Origin: Corynebacterium kroppenstedtii
GTDB lineage: Bacteria > Actinomycetota > Actinomycetes > Mycobacteriales > Mycobacteriaceae
Length of the DNA: 64,000 bases
Reading direction: 5' to 3'
Assembly: GCF_003243515.1 (NCBI RefSeq)
Contig: NZ_QFRA01000008.1
Span: forward strand, 6,433-70,432
The notes under the pieces were generated by a model. The model did no database searches, was not told the DNA's origin, and was given only the letters and a program-made list of their open reading frames with translations. The first letter of the stretch is position 1. Each line of letters begins with the position of its first letter. A program made the translations under genes and the position numbers. This document shows positions 43,512 through 51,728 of the stretch, in pieces.

Positions 43512-43539
43512 CCCCGCTTCCCTGTTAAGGAAAGCGGGG
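43512..43539 (-). terminator. Terminator of the ctaE-qcrCAB operon
   Basis: CCCCGCTT (43512-43519) pairs with AAGCGGGG (43532-43539); inner CC/GG extends the stem. On the minus strand it ends GGGG followed by TTTCG. It lies about 95 nt after the qcrB stop and between convergent genes. Confidence 0.72.
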
Positions 43540-43633
43540 CGAGTGACGTGCGCGTGAGATTACCTTTGCACACCGCGGTGCGGGGGCCGAGACTCACCGC
43601 TCGGCGGACCCACTCCATGGAATGCCCGGGTTA

Positions 43634-45271
43634 TTACTTATCGTCGTCCTTATACTGCTCACGGTTACGCGCCTGCAGCTCTTCGAGCATCTCCTTCTGT
43701 TCGCGCTCGTTCTCGTGCTCGATCTCTTCCGCACGGTCCGCAATATCTTGCGAATCCGGCGTGAAGAACGTGCCGCGACCCGGGTGGCCGGAGTAACCAA
43801 GCTGGTTCATCTGCTTCGGAACCGGGGCACCTTCGTATTCAAGCGGTACGGCGTGGCCGTGCTCATCAACCGGGCCTAGCGGCTGGTGAACTTCAATGAA
43901 CCCACCCGAAGGCAGAACTTCGATGGTACCGGTTGCCACACCATGTTCCAGAACCTCACGGTCAGAGCGCTGCAAGCCGAGGCAAATACGGTACGTGCAG
44001 TAGTACACGATCGGCGGAACGATAACGAGACCGATACGTCCAACCCACGTCATAGCATTCAGTGAGATCTGGAAGTGGTAAGCGATCAGGTCGTTCATAC
44101 CAGAGATGGTCAACAGGAAGTAGAAGCTGATGGCCATCATGCCGAGCGACGTACGAACCGGAACATCGCGGGGGCGCTGCAACAGGTTGTGGTGCAGGTC
44201 GTCGCCGGTGAGCTTTTGCTCGATGAACGGGTACGTAACCAGCAGCACAACCAGCACGAGCAGCATGATCGCTACCCAGAAGATAGCTGGGATTGTGTAC
44301 CGCCCGATGTACAACTCCCACGCAGGCATGACACGTGCAGCGCCATCTGTCCACAGCATGTAAATATCAGGCTGAGAACCTGCTGACACCTGAGCCGGGT
44401 TGTATGGACCCAAGTTCCAGATCGCGTTGATCTGGAAAATGCCACCGAGCAGAGCCAGAACACCGAAGGTGATGAGGCCAAAGCCGATACTCTTGACGGC
44501 GAAGACGGGGAGAATTCGCACGCCCACGACGTTGTTCTCGGTACGACCAGGTCCGGGGAACTGCGTGTGCTTCTGGTACCAGACCAGGGCAAGGTGCGCA
44601 GCAATCAATGCCAGCAAAATACCCGGAATGATGAGCACGTGGGCAATGTACAGACGGTCAATGATGATGTCGCCCGGGTAGTCGCCGTTGAACATCATCC
44701 AGTGCAGCCAGGTACCGATGATCGGGAGACCAAGGATGATGGCCGACATAATACGGAGACCAACACCTGACAGGAGGTCATCCGGCAACGAGTAGCCCAT
44801 GAAGCCCTCAGCCACCGACAGGAGCAGAAGCACACAACCAATAACCCAGTTGGCTTCGCGTGGCTTACGGAATGCTCCGGTGAAGAAGATGCGGAACATG
44901 TGCACCGTAATAGACACGGCGAACATTAGGGCTGCCCAGTGGTGGATCTGTCGGATGAACAGACCACCGCGGACCTCGAAGGAGAGGTTAAGGGCTGTCT
45001 CGTAAGCGCGGGACATTTCCACGCCGTTGAGCGGTGCGTAGGCACCGTCGTAGATGACCTTGCTCATCGACGGGTCGAAGAACAGGGTCAAGTAGGTTCC
45101 GGAAAGGAGGAGGATGACGAAAGAGTACAGAGCAATTTCGCCAAGCATAAACGACCAGTGGGTCGGAAATACCTTGTTGATCTGGCGCCGAACCCCGGAG
45201 GACATGGTGTAGCGGTCATCCATGTTCCGCGCGGCTTGCGCCATGTGCGATGGATAAGTCTTAGTGGTCAT
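43634..45271 (-). CDS. qcrB: Cytochrome bc1 complex cytochrome b subunit QcrB
   Basis: 545-residue integral membrane subunit that binds the two b hemes and oxidises/reduces menaquinone in the bcc-aa3 supercomplex. Heme-ligand histidines are seen in RQIHHWAALMFAVSITVHMFR and in AHVLIIPGILLALIAAHLALV; GFMGYSLPDDLLSGVGL is a conserved loop. It has the actinobacterial C-terminal extension of about 100 hydrophilic residues ending in a Glu/Lys-rich coil. The start overlaps the qcrA stop by 4 nt (ATGA). Confidence 0.97.
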   Translation of the reverse strand: MTTKTYPSHMAQAARNMDDRYTMSSGVRRQINKVFPTHWSFMLGEIALYSFVILLLSGTYLTLFFDPSMSKVIYDGAYAPLNGVEMSRAYETALNLSFEVRGGLFIRQIHHWAALMFAVSITVHMFRIFFTGAFRKPREANWVIGCVLLLLSVAEGFMGYSLPDDLLSGVGLRIMSAIILGLPIIGTWLHWMMFNGDYPGDIIIDRLYIAHVLIIPGILLALIAAHLALVWYQKHTQFPGPGRTENNVVGVRILPVFAVKSIGFGLITFGVLALLGGIFQINAIWNLGPYNPAQVSAGSQPDIYMLWTDGAARVMPAWELYIGRYTIPAIFWVAIMLLVLVVLLVTYPFIEQKLTGDDLHHNLLQRPRDVPVRTSLGMMAISFYFLLTISGMNDLIAYHFQISLNAMTWVGRIGLVIVPPIVYYCTYRICLGLQRSDREVLEHGVATGTIEVLPSGGFIEVHQPLGPVDEHGHAVPLEYEGAPVPKQMNQLGYSGHPGRGTFFTPDSQDIADRAEEIEHENEREQKEMLEELQARNREQYKDDDK

Positions 45272-46503
45272 GAACGACGCTCCCAGAAGGCCGGGCCGAC
45301 GGATTCAACGAAGTTACCCTTTGCGTAAAGGAATCCCTCGTCATCCACAGCAATGGGCAGTTGCGGAAGAGGACGTGCAGCTGGGCCGAAGACTGGCTTG
45401 CCGTAGTGCAACGCGTCAAACTGTGACTGGTGGCACGGGCAAAGAATTCGGTTGGTTTGCTGCTCGTACAACGATGTCGGGCAGCCAATGTGCGTACAGA
45501 TCTTCGAGTAGGCGTAGTAATCGCCGAAGTGGAAGTCTTCCTGCCCCTTACGCTGGATGGCGCGCTTGGCGTCACTGTGGCGCAGACGAATCAACATGAC
45601 TGAGTTACGCGAACCATGGATGGATTCCATGTGCGCCTCGTACACATCGGCGTTCTTATCGTATTTGTCGTGATCGTTGACGACATCCTCGAGAAGCGGG
45701 AAGACCGTTTCCATGGCCCCAGCGTTCAGATCCTCAGGGCGAAGCCGCACCAAGCGGGTAACGCCACGAGTCTCGTACGCCTCGCCAGTAGCCTCATAGC
45801 CACCTTCGTGCTTTTCAGCTGTGACGCCGGTGTCGCGGCCTAGGTAAACTTTCTTACCCTTCTCCGTAAGGGTCCAACCCGTCGTCCACAGGGTGCCATC
45901 GCCCTGGACGTCCATGCCTTTAGCCTTGGGCTTCCAGGGGTTCTTAATCATCCCGCCGATCGGGAAGGTTAATGCGAGCCCTGCGGCAACAGCGCCGGTT
46001 CCCATGATGCCTTTAAGCACCTTGCGGCGACCAAGGGTCGATGTTTCCCAGGAATCGTTGAGCAGAGCCACGAGGGTCTTCTGGTCAACTTCATCCGACG
46101 GGCCGTCGTGACGACGCTGAACGGAAATTTCCTCGGGGATGAATTTCTTGGTGAACTTGACTGCTCCGATGCCGAGGCAGAGGATCGCCAAGCCCATGCA
46201 CGCCCCGAATAGCGGAGTGTAGAGGGAATAGAGCCACAGGCCGTCCTCCCCTAGCCCCTTGTACTTCCAGGGCCAGAACAGGTAAACAGCGATAAACGCG
46301 ATGGCGAAGACTGCGCCTAGGAGGAACCACAAGCCGACGCTGAGCGCGGCGCGTTTTTCCTCAGGGTCGTTGGCCATGGGGAAACGCTGTTTACGGTAAG
46401 CAACGGTAACGTCGTCAAGCTCGGTGCCGAGGCGAGCGAGCTCGTCATTGCTCATGGCGGCTAGCTCTTCGGACGTGTATTTCTTCGTTATCTTGTCACT
46501 CAT
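45268..46503 (-). CDS. qcrA: Cytochrome bc1 complex Rieske iron-sulfur subunit QcrA
   Basis: 411-residue subunit with three N-terminal transmembrane helices, the actinobacterial form of the Rieske protein. The 2Fe-2S cluster ligands are CTHIGCP and CPCHQSQF near the C-terminus. The start ATG 46503 overlaps the qcrC stop (ATGA); the frame is open 19 codons earlier inside qcrC and is rejected. Electrons pass from quinol through this cluster to the QcrC hemes. Confidence 0.97.
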   Translation of the reverse strand: MSDKITKKYTSEELAAMSNDELARLGTELDDVTVAYRKQRFPMANDPEEKRAALSVGLWFLLGAVFAIAFIAVYLFWPWKYKGLGEDGLWLYSLYTPLFGACMGLAILCLGIGAVKFTKKFIPEEISVQRRHDGPSDEVDQKTLVALLNDSWETSTLGRRKVLKGIMGTGAVAAGLALTFPIGGMIKNPWKPKAKGMDVQGDGTLWTTGWTLTEKGKKVYLGRDTGVTAEKHEGGYEATGEAYETRGVTRLVRLRPEDLNAGAMETVFPLLEDVVNDHDKYDKNADVYEAHMESIHGSRNSVMLIRLRHSDAKRAIQRKGQEDFHFGDYYAYSKICTHIGCPTSLYEQQTNRILCPCHQSQFDALHYGKPVFGPAARPLPQLPIAVDDEGFLYAKGNFVESVGPAFWERRS

Positions 46504-47411
46504 GACCGCGTTCCAATCCATAGTGCCGCGCAGACCATAACGGTGACGCCGCCGATCCACATCAACAAACCTTCAGTGACTGGACCAATACCGCCCAGAC
46601 CGTATCCGCCCTGTGTCGGGGTGTCCTGCTGAGACTTAATGAAGGCGATAATGTCCTTCTTCTGGTCTGAGGTCAGTTGGCGATCGGAGAACTTCGGCAT
46701 GTTCTGAGGGCCGGTCAACATCGCCTGGTAGATCTCTTGCTCATTGGCAGGATCGAGATCAGGTGCGTATTTACCACCGGAAAGCGCACCGCCCTTACCG
46801 GTGAAGTTGTGGCACGATGCACAGTTCAAACGGAACAAATCAGAACCGCGAGCGACGTCCTCAGCCTTGATGTTTCCGTCGTAGTGTTCGCCACGGAGAG
46901 ACTCCATAGCGATGTTCCCGTCCTGGTCGTGGACGATGTCCGGTCCACCACCGCGGGACTGCACGTAAGCTGCCAAAGCCAGCGTCTCTTCTTCTGAGTA
47001 ACGGGCTTTCTTACGCTCAACCTGGGCTTCGTTGCGGGTCATCGGCATGCGGCCGGAGTGCACCTGGAAGTACACAGCGCCTGCGCCAACACCGGTGAGT
47101 GCTGGGCCACGGTCTTTGACGCCCTGGAGATTGGCGCCGTGGCAGGTGATACATGCAACGTCGTAAATATCTTTACCCTGTGAGACGAGGGCTGCCTGGT
47201 CTTTATCAGCGTTGGCAGTCTGAGCGTCAGGGGTTAGGGCATCAGCGAGAAAACCTGCGCCAGTAAGGCCGAGGGCCAAAGCTGCCGTACTAGCAAAAGT
47301 ACGACGTAACTTTCGGCGGCCACGGACCTTCTTGGCGTGGCGCACGGTGACGGTTCCGGTCTCCACCGCGGAACCCGACAACGTGCCGGAATTGTTGGAG
47401 TTAACCATCAT
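46500..47411 (-). CDS. qcrC: Diheme cytochrome c subunit QcrC
   Basis: 303-residue membrane-anchored cytochrome cc. Two CXXCH heme sites are present, CITCH (about residue 86) and CASCH (about residue 195). A hydrophobic N-terminal helix and a C-terminal helix (GLLMWIGGVTVMVCAALWIG) anchor it. The diheme arrangement replaces a separate cytochrome c and is diagnostic of the actinobacterial bcc-aa3 supercomplex. AAGGG precedes tandem ATG codons at 47411 and 47408. Confidence 0.97.
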   Translation of the reverse strand: MMVNSNNSGTLSGSAVETGTVTVRHAKKVRGRRKLRRTFASTAALALGLTGAGFLADALTPDAQTANADKDQAALVSQGKDIYDVACITCHGANLQGVKDRGPALTGVGAGAVYFQVHSGRMPMTRNEAQVERKKARYSEEETLALAAYVQSRGGGPDIVHDQDGNIAMESLRGEHYDGNIKAEDVARGSDLFRLNCASCHNFTGKGGALSGGKYAPDLDPANEQEIYQAMLTGPQNMPKFSDRQLTSDQKKDIIAFIKSQQDTPTQGGYGLGGIGPVTEGLLMWIGGVTVMVCAALWIGTRS

Positions 47412-47473
47412 TTTCCCTTTATGTCGTCATGGAAAGTGAGGGCGGTGTGGTGGCCAATAAGGCCAGGCCCGGC

Positions 47474-48085
47474 CTACTGAATGAAGTAGATAGTGATGAA
47501 CAGCCCAATCCACACAACGTCAACGAAGTGCCAGTAGTAAGACACCACGATGGACGCTGTCGCCTGGGCGGGAGTGAACTTGGCTTTGTAGGTACGCAAG
47601 AGCACGATCCCGAAGGCCAGGATCCCGGCGAAAACGTGGACAGCGTGGAAACCGGTCGTGATGTAGAAACACGAACCGTACACACTGTGTTGGATCGTTG
47701 TTCCGTCAAGGACGAGGTGCGTGTATTCGTTGACCTGACCAGCCAAGAACACGAGTCCCATAACGGCAGAAAGGGCGTACCAGCGGCGAAGGGCGAAGAC
47801 ATCACCTCGCTCTGCCGCGAACACGCCCCACTGCGCCGTAAACGACGACGCAACCAGGATGATCGTAAAGAACAAAGCCAGGGGCACGTTCAGTTCGACA
47901 TCCGCCGGGGGCCAATCTCCGCCGGAATTTGCGCGCGACACAAAGTACATCGCGAACAGACCAGCGAAGAACATCAATTCCTGGGACAGGAACACAACAG
48001 TTCCGACACTGACCATGTTGGGGCGGTTCAGTGTCGCAACACGCTGTGGTGCTGCCATACCTGAGTTTCCTACTGCGCTCGTCAC
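47474..48085 (-). CDS. ctaE: Cytochrome aa3 oxidase subunit III CtaE
   Basis: 203-residue membrane protein with five hydrophobic helices. Conserved segments include VGTVVFLSQELMFFAGLFAMYF, GSCFYITTGFHAVHVFAG and SYYWHFVDVVWIGLF, typical of heme-copper oxidase subunit III. It leads the operon ctaE-qcrC-qcrA-qcrB. The GTG start has CATAAT 7 nt upstream and no ribosome-binding site, suggesting a leaderless transcript. Confidence 0.96.
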   Translation of the reverse strand: MTSAVGNSGMAAPQRVATLNRPNMVSVGTVVFLSQELMFFAGLFAMYFVSRANSGGDWPPADVELNVPLALFFTIILVASSFTAQWGVFAAERGDVFALRRWYALSAVMGLVFLAGQVNEYTHLVLDGTTIQHSVYGSCFYITTGFHAVHVFAGILAFGIVLLRTYKAKFTPAQATASIVVSYYWHFVDVVWIGLFITIYFIQ

Positions 48086-48399
48086 GAATGTAATTATGAC
48101 TGACAGCCCCCTCCAAGGTCACTTTTATACTTCGGCAAGTATCAGGAACTCTTAAAATCCCAGCTCAGAACCATGATGAAATTAGGGGGGAACCCTTATT
48201 GGGGGTAACGGGAACTTTAACCCGCTTATTACCGACGGCCCCTTTTGCGGACACCTGTCTCATGGTGCAGATCGAGCAAACCATACGGAGACAACCGTCG
48301 GAGATAACCCCTTTGGAGACGACGTCCTGGGAGAAACAGCGCTCCGGTATCGTCATAGAAAACGTATTAAACATATCAGTACATGAGCATGGAGCACAC
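48086..48399. other. 314-bp divergent region between ctaE and trpD
   Basis: It holds the ctaE promoter at one end and the trpD leader at the other. The trpD frame is open back to 48199, but no start there has a ribosome-binding site. I see no clear trp attenuator (no run of Trp codons). A G-rich stretch lies near 48184-48215. Confidence 0.5.
48093..48098 (-). promoter_or_regulatory. -10 element of the ctaE-qcr operon
   Basis: Minus-strand CATAAT ends 7 nt before the ctaE GTG; TGACCT lies 17 nt upstream of it. The geometry fits a leaderless mRNA. Confidence 0.55.
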
Positions 48400-49491
48400 A
48401 TGACGACGAACTGGGTTGACCTTCTTAACCACATAGCCGACGGGCGCGATCTCACCTCCGATGAAGTCTCAGCTGCGATGCACTCCATCATGAGCGGAGA
48501 GGCATCGCCCGCAAAGTTCGCCAGCTTTATCTACGGAATCCGGGTCAAGGGAATTACCCCGACAGAGCTCGAGGCGGCCGCATCGACAATGCTGGACTTC
48601 GCCCAGCCGGTTAAACTACCGTCCTCCCCCAACGATGGTCGTGGGCCTGCCGTCGACATTGTCGGTACCGGCGGGGACGGAGCCCACACAGTCAACGTAT
48701 CGACGATGGCGTCGCTTCTGATTGCCTCGATGGGGATCGACGTTATCAAGCACGGAAATCGCGCGGCGTCGTCGAGCTCGGGCGGAGCAGACATGTTGGA
48801 AGCTCTCGGCGTCCCGATTGACCTCTCCCCCGACGACGTGGCGCACATGCTGAGCCAGCACCACTTTGCCTTCATTTTTGCGCGCACCTACCACCCAGCA
48901 ATGAAGTACGCGGCGCCGGTGCGCTCGGATATCAAGGTACCTACGCTGTTCAACCTTCTCGGCCCCATGACGAACCCGGCCCGGCCGACCGCGGGGCTTA
49001 TCGGGTGTGCGTTCCCTGAGATGACCTCTGTCATGGCGAACGCGTTCGCGCGACGCGGTGACACTGTGCTCGTCGTTCACGGGCAAAACGGATTAGATGA
49101 GTTTTCCGTCTCTGGCCCCACCGACGTGTACGTCACACACGATGGTGGCGCCAAACGCTACAAGTTCGATCCTCACGATTACGGATTCTCCTACTATCCG
49201 GTGAGCGCAATCCGGGGTGGCGATGCGGACACCAACGCTCGTGTGGCTCATCAATTGTTCTCGCTTGACCCCGTTGCCGATACGCCGACGACCCCGCTCC
49301 CCTGCGACATGAGTGCAGCGGAAAACGCCGTGCTTTTCAGCGCTGCTGGGGCACTAGTGTCCGCGCAAGGGTTTGGCAAGGAATCGTTCCGCGATGCAAT
49401 GGGTGAGGCGCTCGACCGGGCCAAGGCGGCATTACATGATGAGGGAACTAAAGATCGTATCCAGCGCCTCATTTCAGAGAAACGCCCATAG
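48400..49491 (+). CDS. trpD: Anthranilate phosphoribosyltransferase TrpD
   Basis: Transfers phosphoribose from PRPP to anthranilate in tryptophan synthesis. The 363-residue product has the PRPP loop VGTGGDGAHTVNVSTMA, KHGNRAASSSSGGADMLEALG and FNLLGPMTNPARP. ATG 48400 has GGAG about 6 nt upstream. It stands alone here next to respiratory genes, as Rv2192c does, away from other trp genes. Two strong hairpins follow the stop. Confidence 0.96.
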   Translation: MTTNWVDLLNHIADGRDLTSDEVSAAMHSIMSGEASPAKFASFIYGIRVKGITPTELEAAASTMLDFAQPVKLPSSPNDGRGPAVDIVGTGGDGAHTVNVSTMASLLIASMGIDVIKHGNRAASSSSGGADMLEALGVPIDLSPDDVAHMLSQHHFAFIFARTYHPAMKYAAPVRSDIKVPTLFNLLGPMTNPARPTAGLIGCAFPEMTSVMANAFARRGDTVLVVHGQNGLDEFSVSGPTDVYVTHDGGAKRYKFDPHDYGFSYYPVSAIRGGDADTNARVAHQLFSLDPVADTPTTPLPCDMSAAENAVLFSAAGALVSAQGFGKESFRDAMGEALDRAKAALHDEGTKDRIQRLISEKRP

Positions 49492-49506
49492 CAGAGCACT
49501 CCACAC

Positions 49507-49541
49507 ACAACGACGGCTAGCCTGAGGCTAGCCGTCGTTGT
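49507..49541. terminator. Perfect 16-bp hairpin after trpD
   Basis: Arms at 49507-49522 and 49526-49541 pair perfectly over 16 bp with loop TGA. It lacks a long T run (followed by CTAAG). It probably terminates trpD or blocks 3' decay; it is the first of two tandem hairpins. Confidence 0.7.
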
Positions 49542-49550
49542 CTAAGACAG

Positions 49551-49592
49551 CAAAGAGCACCCGTGCCAGGAAGGATGCACGGGTGCTCTTTG
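49551..49592. terminator. Bidirectional terminator between trpD and ctaF
   Basis: Arms 49551-49566 and 49577-49592 pair perfectly over 16 bp with a 10-nt loop. Both strands end the stem with GCTCTTTG, giving a short T run each way, so it can serve trpD (plus) and ctaC-ctaF (minus). Confidence 0.82.
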
Positions 49593-49636
49593 TGGATGGA
49601 AATTAGCTGCGGGGCGCTAACCCCGCCGAGTACGGA

Positions 49637-50068
49637 CTAGTGCTTTTCCACTGGTGTTCCGTACTGCAGGTTCAGTTTGACTGTTGCCCAGACGGTGATC
49701 ACGGCGCCAATGCCGATCATCCAGTAGGCCAGGAAGACGACACCATAGCCGAGAACAGCAATGCCGCATGTCATGGCGAAGGGCCAGATGGAGTTGGGGC
49801 TGAAAAAACCGAATTCTCCGGAGCCATCAACCTGCTCTGCTTCCTCCCAGTCCATCGGCAGAACATCTGAGTGGCGTTCTGTGATGTGGAGGTAAACGCC
49901 GAGCATTAACGTCATCAAGGCGCCGAGCAATAGTCCGGCTGATCCTGCCCATTCGATACCGCTGATGTAGCCGTTATCGTTGATAAACTTGGTGGCCAAG
50001 ACGTAGATCACAGTCATGATCACAAGGAAGACTGTGATCGCGTAAAACAGTCGCGATGAGGATTTCAT
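49637..50068 (-). CDS. ctaF: Cytochrome c oxidase subunit IV CtaF
   Basis: 143-residue membrane protein with four hydrophobic helices, the actinobacteria-specific subunit IV of cytochrome aa3 oxidase. Recognisable segments are ISGIEWAGSAGLLLGALMTLMLG and the conserved FFSPNSIWPFAM. AGGAG precedes the ATG. It lies 18 nt after ctaC in a two-gene unit that ends at the bidirectional terminator. Confidence 0.93.
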   Translation of the reverse strand: MKSSSRLFYAITVFLVIMTVIYVLATKFINDNGYISGIEWAGSAGLLLGALMTLMLGVYLHITERHSDVLPMDWEEAEQVDGSGEFGFFSPNSIWPFAMTCGIAVLGYGVVFLAYWMIGIGAVITVWATVKLNLQYGTPVEKH

Positions 50069-50086
50069 AACGGTGTACTCCTAGTT

Positions 50087-51202
50087 CTATGACTGCTCGG
50101 CTTGGTTGTTGTCGACGTAGTTGTCGTTGGCCTCGCGCGTATCCTCACGCCCAGGCAGGAACGGGTGGGTTGAGGTTGCGTACGGTTGCTCGCCGATCGC
50201 CTTCAACGCATCAGCATTCGACGCGCTCGGACTGTCTTTGCGGAAGTTCATGTAGTCACGGAACTTATCCGGGCTGACAACACGGATCTCAAAGTTCATC
50301 ATGGCGTGGTACGTACCGCACATCTCAGCGCAACGTCCGACAAACGCGCCTTCCTTATCGATCTTCTCGATTTGGAACTTGCGGTTGGACTTGTTCGCTT
50401 CGGGGTGCGGGAAAGCGTCACGCTTGAACAAGAACTCGGGAACCCAGAAAGAGTGAATGACGTCAGCTGACGCAAGGTCGAACTGAATGGCTGTCTGGGA
50501 TGGCAGGACCAAGACAGGAACCTCGTCAGTAGTTCCCACCGTCTCGATCTTGTCAAAGTTCAGGTAGGACAGATCGCTCTTCGAATTGCCGTGAATCGGG
50601 TTTGAAGCGCCCTCTTCGCCACGGCTGCTGCTTTCGATCTTCTTCGTGCCATCAGCAGCGGCCTGAGCGGAATCGTCTCTACCCTCGTAGGTGTTTCCAC
50701 CCATCAAGGAGCCATCGACCTCGTTATAACCAAATTTCCAGTTCCACTGGAAAGCGGTGACATCGACCTTAACCTTCGGGTCTTTGTCCATCGCTGTGAC
50801 CTTATCTTCGGTCTGCACAGTGAAGAAGAAGATGACCATCACGATGATGATCGGGACTGTGGTCAAAACAAGTTCAAGCGGGATGTTGTACTGCGTCTGA
50901 CGCGGGAACTCTTTTTCACCCTTCTCCTCTTTCCGCTTCGCACGGAATGCAAAGGACGAGTAGAACATCAAGCCCCACATGATGATGCCCACGATCCAAG
51001 CTGCTACCCAGATCCACACCCAGAAGTTCCCAATTTCCTTGGCTTCAGGGGTGATGCCGTCGGGTACGCCGAATCGCAGGAGCTTAAAGAAGCCGTTATC
51101 GGGCGGCGCTACGCTACATCCGGACAGCAAGTAGCCACCGGCTGCCAAAACGCCAGCTAGTCCTAGCTTGCGCGACCAATTGCGCATTTTTCGCTGTTCC
51201 AC
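50087..51202 (-). CDS. ctaC: Cytochrome c oxidase subunit II CtaC (lipoprotein)
   Basis: 371-residue oxidase subunit carrying the binuclear CuA centre. The N-terminus has a lipoprotein signal with lipobox LSGC, then two membrane helices and the CuA domain with DVIHSFWVPEF and GRCAEMCGTYHAMM ligands. A polar insertion (NTYEGRDDSAQAAADG onward) lies in the CuA domain, as in other actinobacteria. GTG 51202 (V-E-Q-R) resembles the corynebacterial N-terminus and follows AGGAAGG; the 32 codons upstream of it are rejected. Confidence 0.95.
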   Translation of the reverse strand: MEQRKMRNWSRKLGLAGVLAAGGYLLSGCSVAPPDNGFFKLLRFGVPDGITPEAKEIGNFWVWIWVAAWIVGIIMWGLMFYSSFAFRAKRKEEKGEKEFPRQTQYNIPLELVLTTVPIIIVMVIFFFTVQTEDKVTAMDKDPKVKVDVTAFQWNWKFGYNEVDGSLMGGNTYEGRDDSAQAAADGTKKIESSSRGEEGASNPIHGNSKSDLSYLNFDKIETVGTTDEVPVLVLPSQTAIQFDLASADVIHSFWVPEFLFKRDAFPHPEANKSNRKFQIEKIDKEGAFVGRCAEMCGTYHAMMNFEIRVVSPDKFRDYMNFRKDSPSASNADALKAIGEQPYATSTHPFLPGREDTREANDNYVDNNQAEQS

Positions 51203-51728
51203 GTGTGTTTGCCTTCCTGATCCACACCAGGTTGAAAAAACGCTGGGATTCATTCCTCTTTTAGCTAGGGTAATCCATAAAGAGGGATAAACCATCATGG
51301 ATAGGCGTCAAGAGTTCCCACCAGACTGGAAAAAGCTGCCAGTTTTACCCCCGGGACTGGCCGACGTCGGCAAGCATTGAATCGTAGCTTTGTTCGCTAG
51401 CGTTCGTCGTTAACGATTTACGCTGGTATTTTCCTGTCAGAATTGTCAGCATCCTCACAGCTTTTCTGTCGCGTGCGTTACGTCATCAGGAAACTGTTAT
51501 TCGCGTCACAATTCCCCTACATTGGGTCAGCCCGTTGTCCACTGGATGAACAAATACTGGCCCGCCGCCGAAGCAGCTCGCACTTTCCTGCTCCACACGA
51601 CTAGAGTCGAGGAGAATTCCGTCGCTAACACTGTCTACCCAGAAGAAGTCACATATCAGGCTGTTCGGATCGGACTGGTCAGCGTTGTGCGGATATGTGA
51701 AAGGTATAGAACAGAAAGGCCTTATTGA
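51203..51728. other. 526-bp divergent region between ctaC and asnB
   Basis: No supported gene. It must hold both promoters. TATAGA about 24 nt before the asnB start is a candidate -10. I see no terminator and no convincing operator. Confidence 0.5.

Noticed and set aside
48199..48399. Upstream extension of trpD by 67 codons
   Set aside because: No ribosome-binding site at the upstream start and no similarity to TrpD; ATG 48400 has GGAG at the right distance and gives the family length.
51203..51298. Upstream extension of ctaC by 32 codons
   Set aside because: It would push the lipoprotein signal peptide internally; the GTG at 51202 places the lipobox normally and matches the corynebacterial N-terminus.
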